Of a DNA stretch of 64,000 nucleotides, positions 56,160-64,000 are shown in pieces. Within the stretch, counting starts at the first letter, position 1; each line of letters begins with the position of its first letter. Below the pieces are notes generated by a model. The model did not search any database. It saw nothing but the letters and a program-made list of their open reading frames with translations, and was not told the DNA's origin. This DNA comes from Lyngbya sp. PCC 8106 (lineage in GTDB: Bacteria > Cyanobacteriota > Cyanobacteriia > Cyanobacteriales > Microcoleaceae): assembly GCF_000169095.1 (NCBI RefSeq), contig NZ_AAVU01000018.1, positions 1 to 64,000 of the forward strand. The letters are read 5' to 3'. The position numbers and the translations under genes were made by a program.

Positions 56160-58226
56160 TTATGAACGAGTTTGACTCTCTTGGAGTTGTTGCTGCATTT
56201 CCTCAAAAGTTCGAGCGGGTTTTTTACATTTCAACCCCTGACAAACTAACCCAGTAAACCCTTCTGGAAGATTAGAATCCACTCTGAAAATCGTCACTGG
56301 ATAGTGTTGAGAACTCAAGGCTTTAATCTGTTCTGAACTGCTACGAACTAGAGTATTATTCCGATACCAATCTAACGCCACAAATAAACTCGGACAAGCT
56401 TGGGGCGACTTTTCCATAATACTACTAAAAGCTTGAATTCCTTGTTCAGCTTTGTCGAGGTAATCTAACTGTTCAGTCAGTAAAAATAACCGCACTAAAT
56501 TCGCCATCGCGACTCCATTCGCCGCTGGGGTGGCATTATCAGTATAACTCCGTTCTCGCATTAATAATTCCTGACCTGTATCCGTTCCGATATTGTAATA
56601 ACCCCCTAACTCGACACTCCAGAGAAACTGATCAAATTCTTGTTGAACTTTAACTGCTTTTTCAAACCAATATTCAGGGAGTTGAAAACTTGATTCGATT
56701 AAACTGGCTTGATGCAAATCAATTAACGCTTTAATGAACAACGCATAGTCTTCAGACTGGGCTAAAACATCAGGATTTCCATCATAATTTACCCGATGTA
56801 GTCGTCCATCAACCCATTGATTCTCTAAAATAAATTGAGCGGCTGTTGTGGCAATTTTTAGATATTCAGGCTGTTGGAAAACCGTTGCAGCCCTTGCTAA
56901 ACCGGATATCATTAAACTATTCCACGCCACAATCATTTTTGTATCTGTAACCGGAGGAATCCGACCTGACCAATTTTTAGACTTTGCTTCTTGATTATTG
57001 GTAGCAGGAGGAAAAGTTTCCAAATCTTGAGGTTTTGCACCATAACGAACAGCAAATAATTTTGCGAGTGCTGATTCAATAGGTTGACTTAGTGCATCAC
57101 AATTCCAACGTTGTAAAACATTTTTACCTTCAAAATTTCCTGACTTTGTAATGCTAAACTGGGCTTGAAGTTCTCCGAATTCTTCCGGTGAAACAATCTC
57201 CTCCAAGTCTTGCCAATTCCACACATAAAACTCCCCTTCTTCCGGTTCAACATCTTCAGGAGTTGTAAAATTATCGGCATCTTGAGACGCATAAAAATGC
57301 CCTTTTGGTGCCGTCATTTCTCGTTTTAACCAACTCACCGTTCCTGAAATTGACCGTTCAAAAGCAGGTTTTGTGATTCCAGCACTCCATAAATTAGCTA
57401 AATATTCGACAATTTGCCCATTATCATAGAGCATTTTTTCAAAGTGCGGTACTGTCCAAGTGGGGTCAACCGTATATCGATGAAAACCACCCGCCACATG
57501 GTCATAAATTCCCCCAGAAGCGAGGTCTGTTCCTCGTTGAGTACAAGCTTGTTGACTGTCGTAAGGTGATTCAAAATCAAAGCGAACATCATGTAAAGCC
57601 GTATCCGCATAGGGAATCATTGGAAAACGCGGCCCACCCAAATCATTACGAGTAATAACTGCTGTATTTGTGGTTAAACCTTGTTGTAATAAACCCTCAT
57701 TGAGTTGAGAAGCAGATAATACCGTTGACTGAACTAAAGCATTGCGAATTTCTTGTTTAAGATTTTGCAATCGAGTTTTTTCTGTATTATAAAATCCGCG
57801 AACTCGTCGTAATACTTCTAAAAATCCCGGTTGTCCGTAGCGAGGTTGAACCGGAAAATAAGTACCGCCAACAAAAGGAACCAAGTCATCAGGAGAGAGA
57901 AATATATTCAGCGGCCAACCCCCTTGACCCGTCATCATTTGCAGCGCTTGCATATAGATACTATCAATTTCGGGTCGTTCTTCGCGATCAACTTTGATCG
58001 AGATGAAATGCTCATTCATATATTGAGCAACAGCCCCATCCGAAAACGCTTCACCCTCCATCACTGTACACCAGTGACAACTCGAATAACCAATAGAGAG
58101 GAAAATGGGTTTATCCTGACGCTTGGCTTGTTCTAGGGCTTCATCACACCAGGGCCACCAGTCGATGGGATTTTCCGCGTGTTTGCGAAGATAGAGACTT
58201 TTGGACTGGGCAAGACGGTTAGCCAT
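56160..58226 (-). CDS. Thioredoxin-domain protein, YyaL/SSP411 (DUF255) family
   Basis: 688 residues. The N-terminal thioredoxin-like domain has the opening NRLAQSKSLYLRKHAENPIDWWPW and the CxxC site Cys50/Cys53 (SSCHWC). The block GGWPLNIFLSPD follows. The C-terminal (alpha/alpha)6-barrel resembles N-acylglucosamine 2-epimerases (for example ATPAANGVAMANLVRLFLL). Family members are widespread but poorly understood. The start ATG at 58224-58226 is the standard one. Upstream are 258 bases to the divergent Tat-exported gene. Confidence 0.9.
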   Translation of the reverse strand: MANRLAQSKSLYLRKHAENPIDWWPWCDEALEQAKRQDKPIFLSIGYSSCHWCTVMEGEAFSDGAVAQYMNEHFISIKVDREERPEIDSIYMQALQMMTGQGGWPLNIFLSPDDLVPFVGGTYFPVQPRYGQPGFLEVLRRVRGFYNTEKTRLQNLKQEIRNALVQSTVLSASQLNEGLLQQGLTTNTAVITRNDLGGPRFPMIPYADTALHDVRFDFESPYDSQQACTQRGTDLASGGIYDHVAGGFHRYTVDPTWTVPHFEKMLYDNGQIVEYLANLWSAGITKPAFERSISGTVSWLKREMTAPKGHFYASQDADNFTTPEDVEPEEGEFYVWNWQDLEEIVSPEEFGELQAQFSITKSGNFEGKNVLQRWNCDALSQPIESALAKLFAVRYGAKPQDLETFPPATNNQEAKSKNWSGRIPPVTDTKMIVAWNSLMISGLARAATVFQQPEYLKIATTAAQFILENQWVDGRLHRVNYDGNPDVLAQSEDYALFIKALIDLHQASLIESSFQLPEYWFEKAVKVQQEFDQFLWSVELGGYYNIGTDTGQELLMRERSYTDNATPAANGVAMANLVRLFLLTEQLDYLDKAEQGIQAFSSIMEKSPQACPSLFVALDWYRNNTLVRSSSEQIKALSSQHYPVTIFRVDSNLPEGFTGLVCQGLKCKKPARTFEEMQQQLQESQTRS

Positions 58227-58484
58227 AAAAACACCTACTCATATTGAGTCCGCTTATTAGTCTTCTAGTTTACCGTAAACGTCCCCAAAACTCTAGGAAA
58301 CTGATATTTTTAGGACTTACGCATCAACCTGCTTTCTGAATTCAGAACTTCTAGATTGACCTCCTTGCACACTAATGATCAACTCAGTTTATCAGCTAAT
58401 AAGTTCTCTCAATCATTATTTTATACGCCTTAGAACAATTTATGGTTTAATGAGGATTGCTTTTAACATTGACCTGTTGACTGT

Positions 58485-60056
58485 ATGAACCTATCGAGAC
58501 GACAGTTTCACAAATATTCTACTCAGTTTTTGATGAGTGCCTTGTTCCCTGCGGCTTTTTTTAACCTTTTTAACCGCAAGTTAACCCAACAAGAAGTTAG
58601 CGATCATTTCAATAAAGTTATTGGTTATTTGACATTAGGAACAGACTTATTAGTTCCGACTTTTTTAGGAAATAGTCAGAGGCGGTTTTATGGTCGGGGT
58701 ATTCCTGAAGGTTTAAATATTATTCATAAGTTTCCATTAGGAACAGGAGTCACTTATGTAGGTAGTACGCGAAAAGTTTGGAGTGGGGCAGGTTGGACAG
58801 GACAACCCACGATTACACGGGATCAAGGTAAAATATATTTGGTAATTGGAAGCTATGATCATTATCTTAGAAAAATAGATTTTGAAACCAATGAAGAAGT
58901 TTGGCGATATAATTTTGATGATGTTATTAAAGGTTCTTCGAGTATTTATATTGATGAAACAGCATCAGAAGAAAATAAAATTGTAATTTTACAAGGCAGT
59001 CGTACAGGTAGACCAAAAAACGGAATTGCACCCAGTTTTCGAGCGGTTTCTTTTAGAACAGGTCAAGAACTTTGGAAGCTAAACATTAAAAAAACGGCTT
59101 CTTATAGCCAAGATAATGATAGTTCTGCTTTGGATTTGGGTGATGGAATTATTTTTAATGCGGGGGAAAATGGAATCGGTTATTTTCTCGACTCTAGCAC
59201 TAAAAATTATCAGAATAAATCAGGTTTTCTGCAACCTAAAATTTTCTCAGAAGTTCAACTGTACACCTCCTCCGACTCTAAACGACAAGGCGGAAATTTG
59301 GTTAGTGAAGCCTCTCCTTCTCGACTCAATCAAAACATTTATTTGGCTTCAGGTTCTGGACATATTTATGGAATTAGTCTTGATGAACGCAAAATTAATT
59401 GGGATTTTTATACAGGTTCAGATTTGGATGGAACGGTTGTTATTTCCAAAGAAAATAAACTCTTTTGTGCGATAGAAAAACAATATATTCCCGGTAAAGG
59501 GGGCGTGATTAAACTTAATCCTGAAAAACCTCCTCAAGACAGCGTGGAATGGTTTTTACCCACCGGAAATACAAATCTCAAAAGTTGGAAAGGTGGAATT
59601 ATTGGTTCGGTGGCTTTGAATGATGAATACAACCCCGATAATTTTCCGGCGATATTTGCCACAAATGCCTTAGATGGTTATCTTTATATTGGTTCTCAAG
59701 ATCAGGTGACAACTCAAAAAGTAAAAGGGCCGTTACTCAAACAAACTTATGATACACCAATTATTGTCTTTAAACAAAGAATTGGGGCTTCAATTTCTAC
59801 ACCCATTTTTACCGATGGTTATAAATTAGTCACGGCTGGATATAGTGGTGTTTATCTGTTTAATTTATATTGGGAAAACGCTAAACCCGATGACTCCAAC
59901 GCCCTCGAAGATACGAGAGGAGAATATTATCGCCTGAAAGTCGAACAAGCGGGGCGGTTTAAACCCGAAATTTCCTTTGAGTCTACCCCTGTTGTCTGGG
60001 ATAATAAAATTATCATCTGTGGGCGAGATGGTTGGTTGTACACCCTGGGAAGTTAA
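58485..60056 (+). CDS. Tat-exported PQQ-like beta-propeller protein
   Basis: 523 residues. The N-terminus carries a twin-arginine motif SRRQFHK followed by a short hydrophobic stretch. The body has repeated blade motifs typical of PQQ/BamB-type propellers (GKIYLVIGSYDHYLRKID, NKIIICGRDGWLYTL), so I expect six to eight blades. No quinoprotein catalytic residues can be assigned. It is probably periplasmic. Two genes of unrelated type surround it and no operon is evident. Confidence 0.75.
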   Translation: MNLSRRQFHKYSTQFLMSALFPAAFFNLFNRKLTQQEVSDHFNKVIGYLTLGTDLLVPTFLGNSQRRFYGRGIPEGLNIIHKFPLGTGVTYVGSTRKVWSGAGWTGQPTITRDQGKIYLVIGSYDHYLRKIDFETNEEVWRYNFDDVIKGSSSIYIDETASEENKIVILQGSRTGRPKNGIAPSFRAVSFRTGQELWKLNIKKTASYSQDNDSSALDLGDGIIFNAGENGIGYFLDSSTKNYQNKSGFLQPKIFSEVQLYTSSDSKRQGGNLVSEASPSRLNQNIYLASGSGHIYGISLDERKINWDFYTGSDLDGTVVISKENKLFCAIEKQYIPGKGGVIKLNPEKPPQDSVEWFLPTGNTNLKSWKGGIIGSVALNDEYNPDNFPAIFATNALDGYLYIGSQDQVTTQKVKGPLLKQTYDTPIIVFKQRIGASISTPIFTDGYKLVTAGYSGVYLFNLYWENAKPDDSNALEDTRGEYYRLKVEQAGRFKPEISFESTPVVWDNKIIICGRDGWLYTLGS

Positions 60057-60191
60057 ACCTTTGTTAACCCAGATGAGATGAATAATATCCGCCCTTGACA
60101 GTCTAGAAATCCTCACTCTATCTATCCCCCAGTTATCAAAAGGATTTGGTAGGATTAAAATGAGGAGAAGTAAGCCTATGGAAAACTCACT

Positions 60192-60689
60192 ATGGAAACA
60201 TCCGAAAATTCGATTACCCAAACTTATATTCAACAAGACGCCCAGGAAATTCTCAAGATTGCTTTTGCTAAAAAAGATGAAAACGGAGAACTGACTCGCC
60301 CTCAATTGATGGAAATTGCAATAGAGTTGGGTATTTCTCCCAGTGAATTAGAATTGGCTGAACAAGAATGGTGTCTTCTTAAGCAAGACTCTCAGGAAAA
60401 ACTGGTTTTTAACGTTCAGCGTCGCCAGAAGTTGAAACAAGATTTAATGAAGTTTGGAATTGTAGGTTCATTCCTTATTTTACTCAATGTTGTCACAACC
60501 CATGGGATGAGTTTTGCTTTATCAATTCTGTTAATTTGGGGGTTATTCCTAGCGTTAAGTGCCTGGAGAACTTATCAAACAGAAGGGGAAGAATACGAGA
60601 AAGCCTTTAGTCGATGGAAACTGAAAAAGCAACTGGGACAATCTTTTAGTACGATTGCTGATAAAGTTTTGAGAGGATGGCAATCATAG
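60192..60689 (+). CDS. 2TM-domain membrane protein
   Basis: 165 residues. A helical N-terminal part (EILKIAFAKKDENGELTRPQLMEIAIELGISPSELELAEQEW) precedes a basic stretch and two close membrane helices (about 90-110 and 112-128; FGIVGSFLILLNVVT, LLIWGLFLALSAW). A charged helix ends the protein. This is the 2TM architecture, widely conserved in cyanobacteria, with no known function. Start ATG at 60192. Confidence 0.82.
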   Translation: METSENSITQTYIQQDAQEILKIAFAKKDENGELTRPQLMEIAIELGISPSELELAEQEWCLLKQDSQEKLVFNVQRRQKLKQDLMKFGIVGSFLILLNVVTTHGMSFALSILLIWGLFLALSAWRTYQTEGEEYEKAFSRWKLKKQLGQSFSTIADKVLRGWQS

Positions 60690-60760
60690 CAGAAAAGGGA
60701 GGTAGGGAGACAGTGAATAGTTATCAGTTATCACTTTTGCTTCTTACCTCTTGCCTTCTG

Positions 60761-61951
60761 CTAAACTCCTGTTTCTAATACACAGTTTTGTAAACCCATA
60801 TTGGCAAGCATTTTTTTGATTTCCTCTTGATAAATTGGATTCATTACAATCACAATATCCGGTTTATATTCTTCTAAAAACTCTGGAGATACAATTTTTT
60901 GTCCGGTTCCAGGAACATACTTTCTTTGTTTTCGAGGATTAATATCAACGATATATTCAATCGGGTTTTGCATTTTTAGGAAGTTAAAAAATGTCACTCC
61001 TTTTGAACCGGCGCCCCAAGTTACAACCCGTTTTCCCTCTGTTTTAAATGTTTCTAGCTTATTTTTCCAAAAGTCTATTTTTTGATCGAACTTAGTTTTA
61101 AACCCTTTAACAACTTCTGCAAGTTGCTTAACTTTTTTTGTTTGTTCTGCGGTTAATGTTGTTACCGTTTTACCCGGATGCGCCTCAACACAGAGAAATT
61201 GTCCCTTAAATTCTTCTTCAATATTATCTACTTCAAATCCACAAGACGAAAACGCATAAGCCATAGAAACAGGTGAGAAATAACCACAGTGTTCGTAGAT
61301 AATATCCCAAATTCCCAAACGTTCAAAAGTCTCTAAAGCATTAGGAACTTCAAAGAAAATATCCGGTTTTTGATCTCCAATCGTTTGTTTGATTGATTTT
61401 AAAAGTTGCGTGGGTTGAGGAATATGTTCTAAAGTATGCCGACAACAAATAAAATCTCCTTGATACTCAGTATAGCGTTCAGAATAATAGTCTTGAATAA
61501 ATTTAACTTGATCTTGAGTATGTTGATGTTGATCTAACTGAACATAACTGGGATCAAAACCAATTCCGTAATTATTTCCGAGAGTAGACAGTAAGACTAA
61601 AAACTCTCCTTTTCCACTGCCTATTTCTAGAACTGTTTTGTGGTACAGATTATGTCGTTCAATTAAACGCATTGCCAAAGACTTTGCATAGTCTTGAAAA
61701 CGAGGTGAAAAATCCAAAGCATTTTCATAAGATTGGGTATACTCTAAACGGTCTGGATCAAAAGCTACATTACTAATAAAACCACAGTGAGAACAAAACG
61801 CCAAATCTAAATCTCCCCGATGACAATTTTGCGCCTCTTGCTGATTACTCCACAAAAGATTACAAAAAATAGGAACATCTTTGATCTCGAAAAAGACTTT
61901 CCATTCCGAAGAACCACACACAGGACAGCTAGATTGAGATATAGTATTCAT
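60761..61951 (-). CDS. Zinc-finger class I methyltransferase (sugar C-methyltransferase-like)
   Basis: 396 residues. The N-terminal zinc site has CPVCG (8-12) and CSHCG (about 54-58). The SAM site is VLEIGSGKGEFL (about 102-113), then ICCRHTLEHIPQP. The C-terminal third includes VVTWGAGSKGVTF and YIVDINPRKQ, the NAD-like fold of this family. The three-part layout is that of NDP-sugar C-methyltransferases (TylC3 type) and their cyanobacterial relatives. The acceptor may be a nucleotide sugar. It lies outside the polysaccharide cluster. Confidence 0.8.
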   Translation of the reverse strand: MNTISQSSCPVCGSSEWKVFFEIKDVPIFCNLLWSNQQEAQNCHRGDLDLAFCSHCGFISNVAFDPDRLEYTQSYENALDFSPRFQDYAKSLAMRLIERHNLYHKTVLEIGSGKGEFLVLLSTLGNNYGIGFDPSYVQLDQHQHTQDQVKFIQDYYSERYTEYQGDFICCRHTLEHIPQPTQLLKSIKQTIGDQKPDIFFEVPNALETFERLGIWDIIYEHCGYFSPVSMAYAFSSCGFEVDNIEEEFKGQFLCVEAHPGKTVTTLTAEQTKKVKQLAEVVKGFKTKFDQKIDFWKNKLETFKTEGKRVVTWGAGSKGVTFFNFLKMQNPIEYIVDINPRKQRKYVPGTGQKIVSPEFLEEYKPDIVIVMNPIYQEEIKKMLANMGLQNCVLETGV

Positions 61952-62274
61952 AGGCTAGGCTCCTCTATGATCAATATTGCAAAATAGATTGGATAGAAAA
62001 TCTGCTAATCCGAATTCATCTCTCAACATTCACCAATAAGCTTTAACTGAAGAATAAGAAGATCAGTAATCCTACTCATCTAGCCTAAAGTTGTCAGAGA
62101 TTCGGTAAAATTATATTCGTATCTAGCATAACAACACCTGAGTAGAAATAATGATAGAGCCATAGAGGGGTAGTATGTGGTGTAAAAAATTTAACCTTGA
62201 GTCTGTCTGTATTCAAAACGGGATAGACTAACACTGGAATCATTTTAAAAGCAACAATCACGAACGGACAAACT
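61952..62274. other. Divergent intergenic region
   Basis: 323 bases between the methyltransferase and the M16 gene. I see nothing recognisable besides AT-rich promoter-like sequence. Confidence 0.3.
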
Positions 62275-63555
62275 GTGACTCAAACCTTAACTCAATCACT
62301 CTCAAACCAGAACATCCATCGTATCGTTCTAGACAATGGTATTGTAGTGTTGGTCAAAGAAAATCCAACCGCAGACATTGTATCAACTCGGCTCTTTTTG
62401 CGAACGGGAAGTTGCTGGGAAACTCGATCTCAAGCTGGACTGTCTCATCTATTAGCCGCAACACTGACCAAAGGAACCGAAAATCTCTCCTCTTTAGAAA
62501 TTGCTGAAAAAGTCGAATCCGTCGGCGCACGCTTAAGTGCTGATACCTCAACCGACTATTTTTTAATGAGTCTAAAAACAGTTTCGGCTGACTTTGAGGA
62601 GATTTTAACATTAGCCAGTCAACTCTTGCAAAATCCTTCTTTTCCCCCAGAAGAAGTTGAGTTAGAACGAAAAATTACCATTCAAGGCATTCGATCTCAG
62701 CAAGAACAACCGTTTTCTGTGGCGTTTGATCAACTCCGTCAGACTATGTATCCGGATCATCCCTATGCTTTTTCCACTTTAGGTATTGAGGAAACCATTT
62801 CTCAAGTTAATCGTACTGATCTTGAAACCTTTCACCACACCTATTTTCGCCCGGATCGTTTGATTATTTCTATTGTCGGTCATATTACCATTGACCAAGC
62901 CACAACATTAGTCAATCAGGTGTTTGGAAATTGGCAAGTTGACCAAACTCCAGTACCTCCATTAGTATTACCGACGATCGCCTCAAACCCTAAAACTTCA
63001 GTGATTTCTCAAGAAACTCAACAGTCTGTGATCATGTTAGGTTATCTCACCTGTGCTGTTGATCATCAAGATTATGCAGTTTTAAAATTGATCAATACTT
63101 ATTTGGGAAATGGTTTATCGAGTCGCCTATTTGTGGAATTACGGGAAAAACGGGGTTTAGCCTACGATGTTTCCGCTTTTTATCCAACTCGTTTGGATCG
63201 TTCCCAGTTTGTCGCTTACATGGGAACAGCACCGGAAAATACAGCGATCGCCATAGAGGGTTTACGTTCAGAAGTCGAACGTTTGGCGAAAGTTCCTCTG
63301 ACCGAAGCCGAGTTACAAGTTGCCAAAAATAAACTTTTGGGTCAATATGCTCTCGGGAAACAAACCAATGCTCAACTGGCTCAAATTTATGGCTGGTATG
63401 AAACCCTGGGGTTAGGGATTGAATTTGATACCCAGTTTCAAGTAGATATCACCCAGGTGACAGCAGATGATATTTATACCGTTGCTAATCGCTATTTTAG
63501 TGAACCCTATATGTCTCTCGTTGGGCCAGAAGCTTCTGTACAAGCATATAAGTGA
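62275..63555 (+). CDS. M16 family protein lacking the zinc-peptidase active site
   Basis: 426 residues from a GTG at 62275. The fold is M16 throughout: the first domain with LDNGIVVLVKENP, the later LREKRGLAYDVSAFYP (the Arg/Tyr pair region typical of the second domain). In the usual HxxEH site the sequence is HLLAA (His58, Ala61, Ala62), so the zinc ligand and the catalytic Glu are gone. It should therefore be the non-catalytic partner of an active M16 peptidase, as in heterodimeric bacterial processing peptidases. No partner is adjacent. Confidence 0.88.
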   Translation: MTQTLTQSLSNQNIHRIVLDNGIVVLVKENPTADIVSTRLFLRTGSCWETRSQAGLSHLLAATLTKGTENLSSLEIAEKVESVGARLSADTSTDYFLMSLKTVSADFEEILTLASQLLQNPSFPPEEVELERKITIQGIRSQQEQPFSVAFDQLRQTMYPDHPYAFSTLGIEETISQVNRTDLETFHHTYFRPDRLIISIVGHITIDQATTLVNQVFGNWQVDQTPVPPLVLPTIASNPKTSVISQETQQSVIMLGYLTCAVDHQDYAVLKLINTYLGNGLSSRLFVELREKRGLAYDVSAFYPTRLDRSQFVAYMGTAPENTAIAIEGLRSEVERLAKVPLTEAELQVAKNKLLGQYALGKQTNAQLAQIYGWYETLGLGIEFDTQFQVDITQVTADDIYTVANRYFSEPYMSLVGPEASVQAYK

Positions 63556-63630
63556 TCTTCTCAACTTGAAATTTTCGCTTAAGGCTTTTCCGATCTAGTA
63601 TTATCTGTTTTGGTGTAGAGAAACAGGGCT

Positions 63631-64000
63631 ATGAAGTTAGCGCAAAGATCGATTTGGGTTGTCTTGAGTAGTCTATTAACCATTGGCGCATCGGGGGGAG
63701 TCATCACAACCGTTTTTCCAGTGATGGCTCAAACCAACCTCACTCGACCCACTCTCCAAACCGGGAGCCAGGGTACAGAAGTGTTTGAGTTACAAGCCGC
63801 TCTCAAGTTACTCGGTTACTACACCGGAGAGGTTGATGGGGTATATGCTGAAAGTACCGCCGAAGCAGTCTCTCAATTTCAGAAGGCGGCAAATTTGCCC
63901 GTTACAGGCGTGACCAACTCTGCCACTTGGGATCGACTATTTCCGCCAGAGGAGACTTCCTCAACCTCAACCTCGACGGCTAATGACTGTGTTTGTACTT
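63631..64000 (+). CDS. Secreted peptidoglycan-binding domain protein (3' end beyond window)
   Basis: From the ATG at 63631 the frame stays open to the right edge (123 residues). Signal peptide about 1-34, ending VMAQT. A PG_binding_1 domain follows (about 40-102: TGSQGTEVFELQAALKLLGYYTGEVDG...FQKAANLPVTGV), then a Ser/Thr-rich linker. The enzymatic or other partner domain lies outside. It is 75 bases after the M16 gene on the same strand and could be co-transcribed. Confidence 0.82.
   Translation, partial: MKLAQRSIWVVLSSLLTIGASGGVITTVFPVMAQTNLTRPTLQTGSQGTEVFELQAALKLLGYYTGEVDGVYAESTAEAVSQFQKAANLPVTGVTNSATWDRLFPPEETSSTSTSTANDCVCT

Overview
The window looks like a chromosome segment of a beta-cyanobacterium, most likely filamentous and non-heterocystous (Oscillatoriales-like). 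The signs are many GCGATCGC (HIP1) palindromes, a beta-carboxysome ccmP gene, a cyanobacterial RRM RNA-binding protein, a DUF1822/CHAT/WD40 gene set, pentapeptide and WD40 proteins, and short interspersed repeats ending in ATATAGCACTAC. The genus is an inference. I saw no rRNA, tRNA, CRISPR array, transposase or prophage.

Layout. 1-11.2 kb is mixed housekeeping and accessory content: an edge-truncated secreted GH108 lysozyme-like protein, a TPR-SPINDLY O-GlcNAc-transferase-like protein, a secreted trypsin/WD40 fusion, a pentapeptide protein, CcmP, a B12-binding radical SAM enzyme, an RRM protein with a clear terminator, and an AI-2E family permease. 11.5-18.7 kb is a three-gene module: an HTH-bearing unknown, a DUF1822 protein, and a very large CHAT (caspase-like)/P-loop NTPase/membrane segment/14-WD40 protein. 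The last is split in two by an apparent one-base loss inside its membrane segment. 18.8-34.7 kb, all on the minus strand, is a surface polysaccharide cluster: GMC oxidoreductase, four or five GT2 enzymes, one GT4, a sulfotransferase, a Wzx-type flippase, a UGM-like flavoprotein, and two tandem GT39-like membrane proteins that share exactly 676 identical bases. 34.7-36.4 kb is a 1.7-kb non-coding stretch with two abutting inverted-repeat elements; one has a shorter relative at 590-697.

36.4-39.1 kb is a secreted-protein island: a COP23-like protein, three small membrane or exported proteins, and a convergent trypsin-like protease. 39.6-46.4 kb is a signalling run: a GAF histidine kinase, a multi-domain hybrid kinase, and a receiver-PAS-GGDEF protein that should make cyclic-di-GMP. 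From 46.4 kb the content is mostly housekeeping: acyltransferase, zinc-ribbon protein, RlmN, Hsp33, a helical-repeat membrane protein, a second AI-2E permease, a YyaL-type thioredoxin-domain protein, a Tat-exported beta-propeller, a 2TM protein, a C-methyltransferase-like enzyme, a non-catalytic M16 protein and an edge-truncated peptidoglycan-binding protein. Two decayed genes lie here: a CoA-binding protein remnant and an ABC-transporter ATPase remnant.

Functional reading. The polysaccharide cluster plausibly builds and exports a sulfated surface glycan. The GGDEF relay could control attachment or matrix production, but nothing in the sequence links the two. The CHAT/NTPase/WD40 module is the best candidate for an undescribed system (regulated proteolysis, cell death or defence). 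Its broken frame must be resolved before function is inferred.
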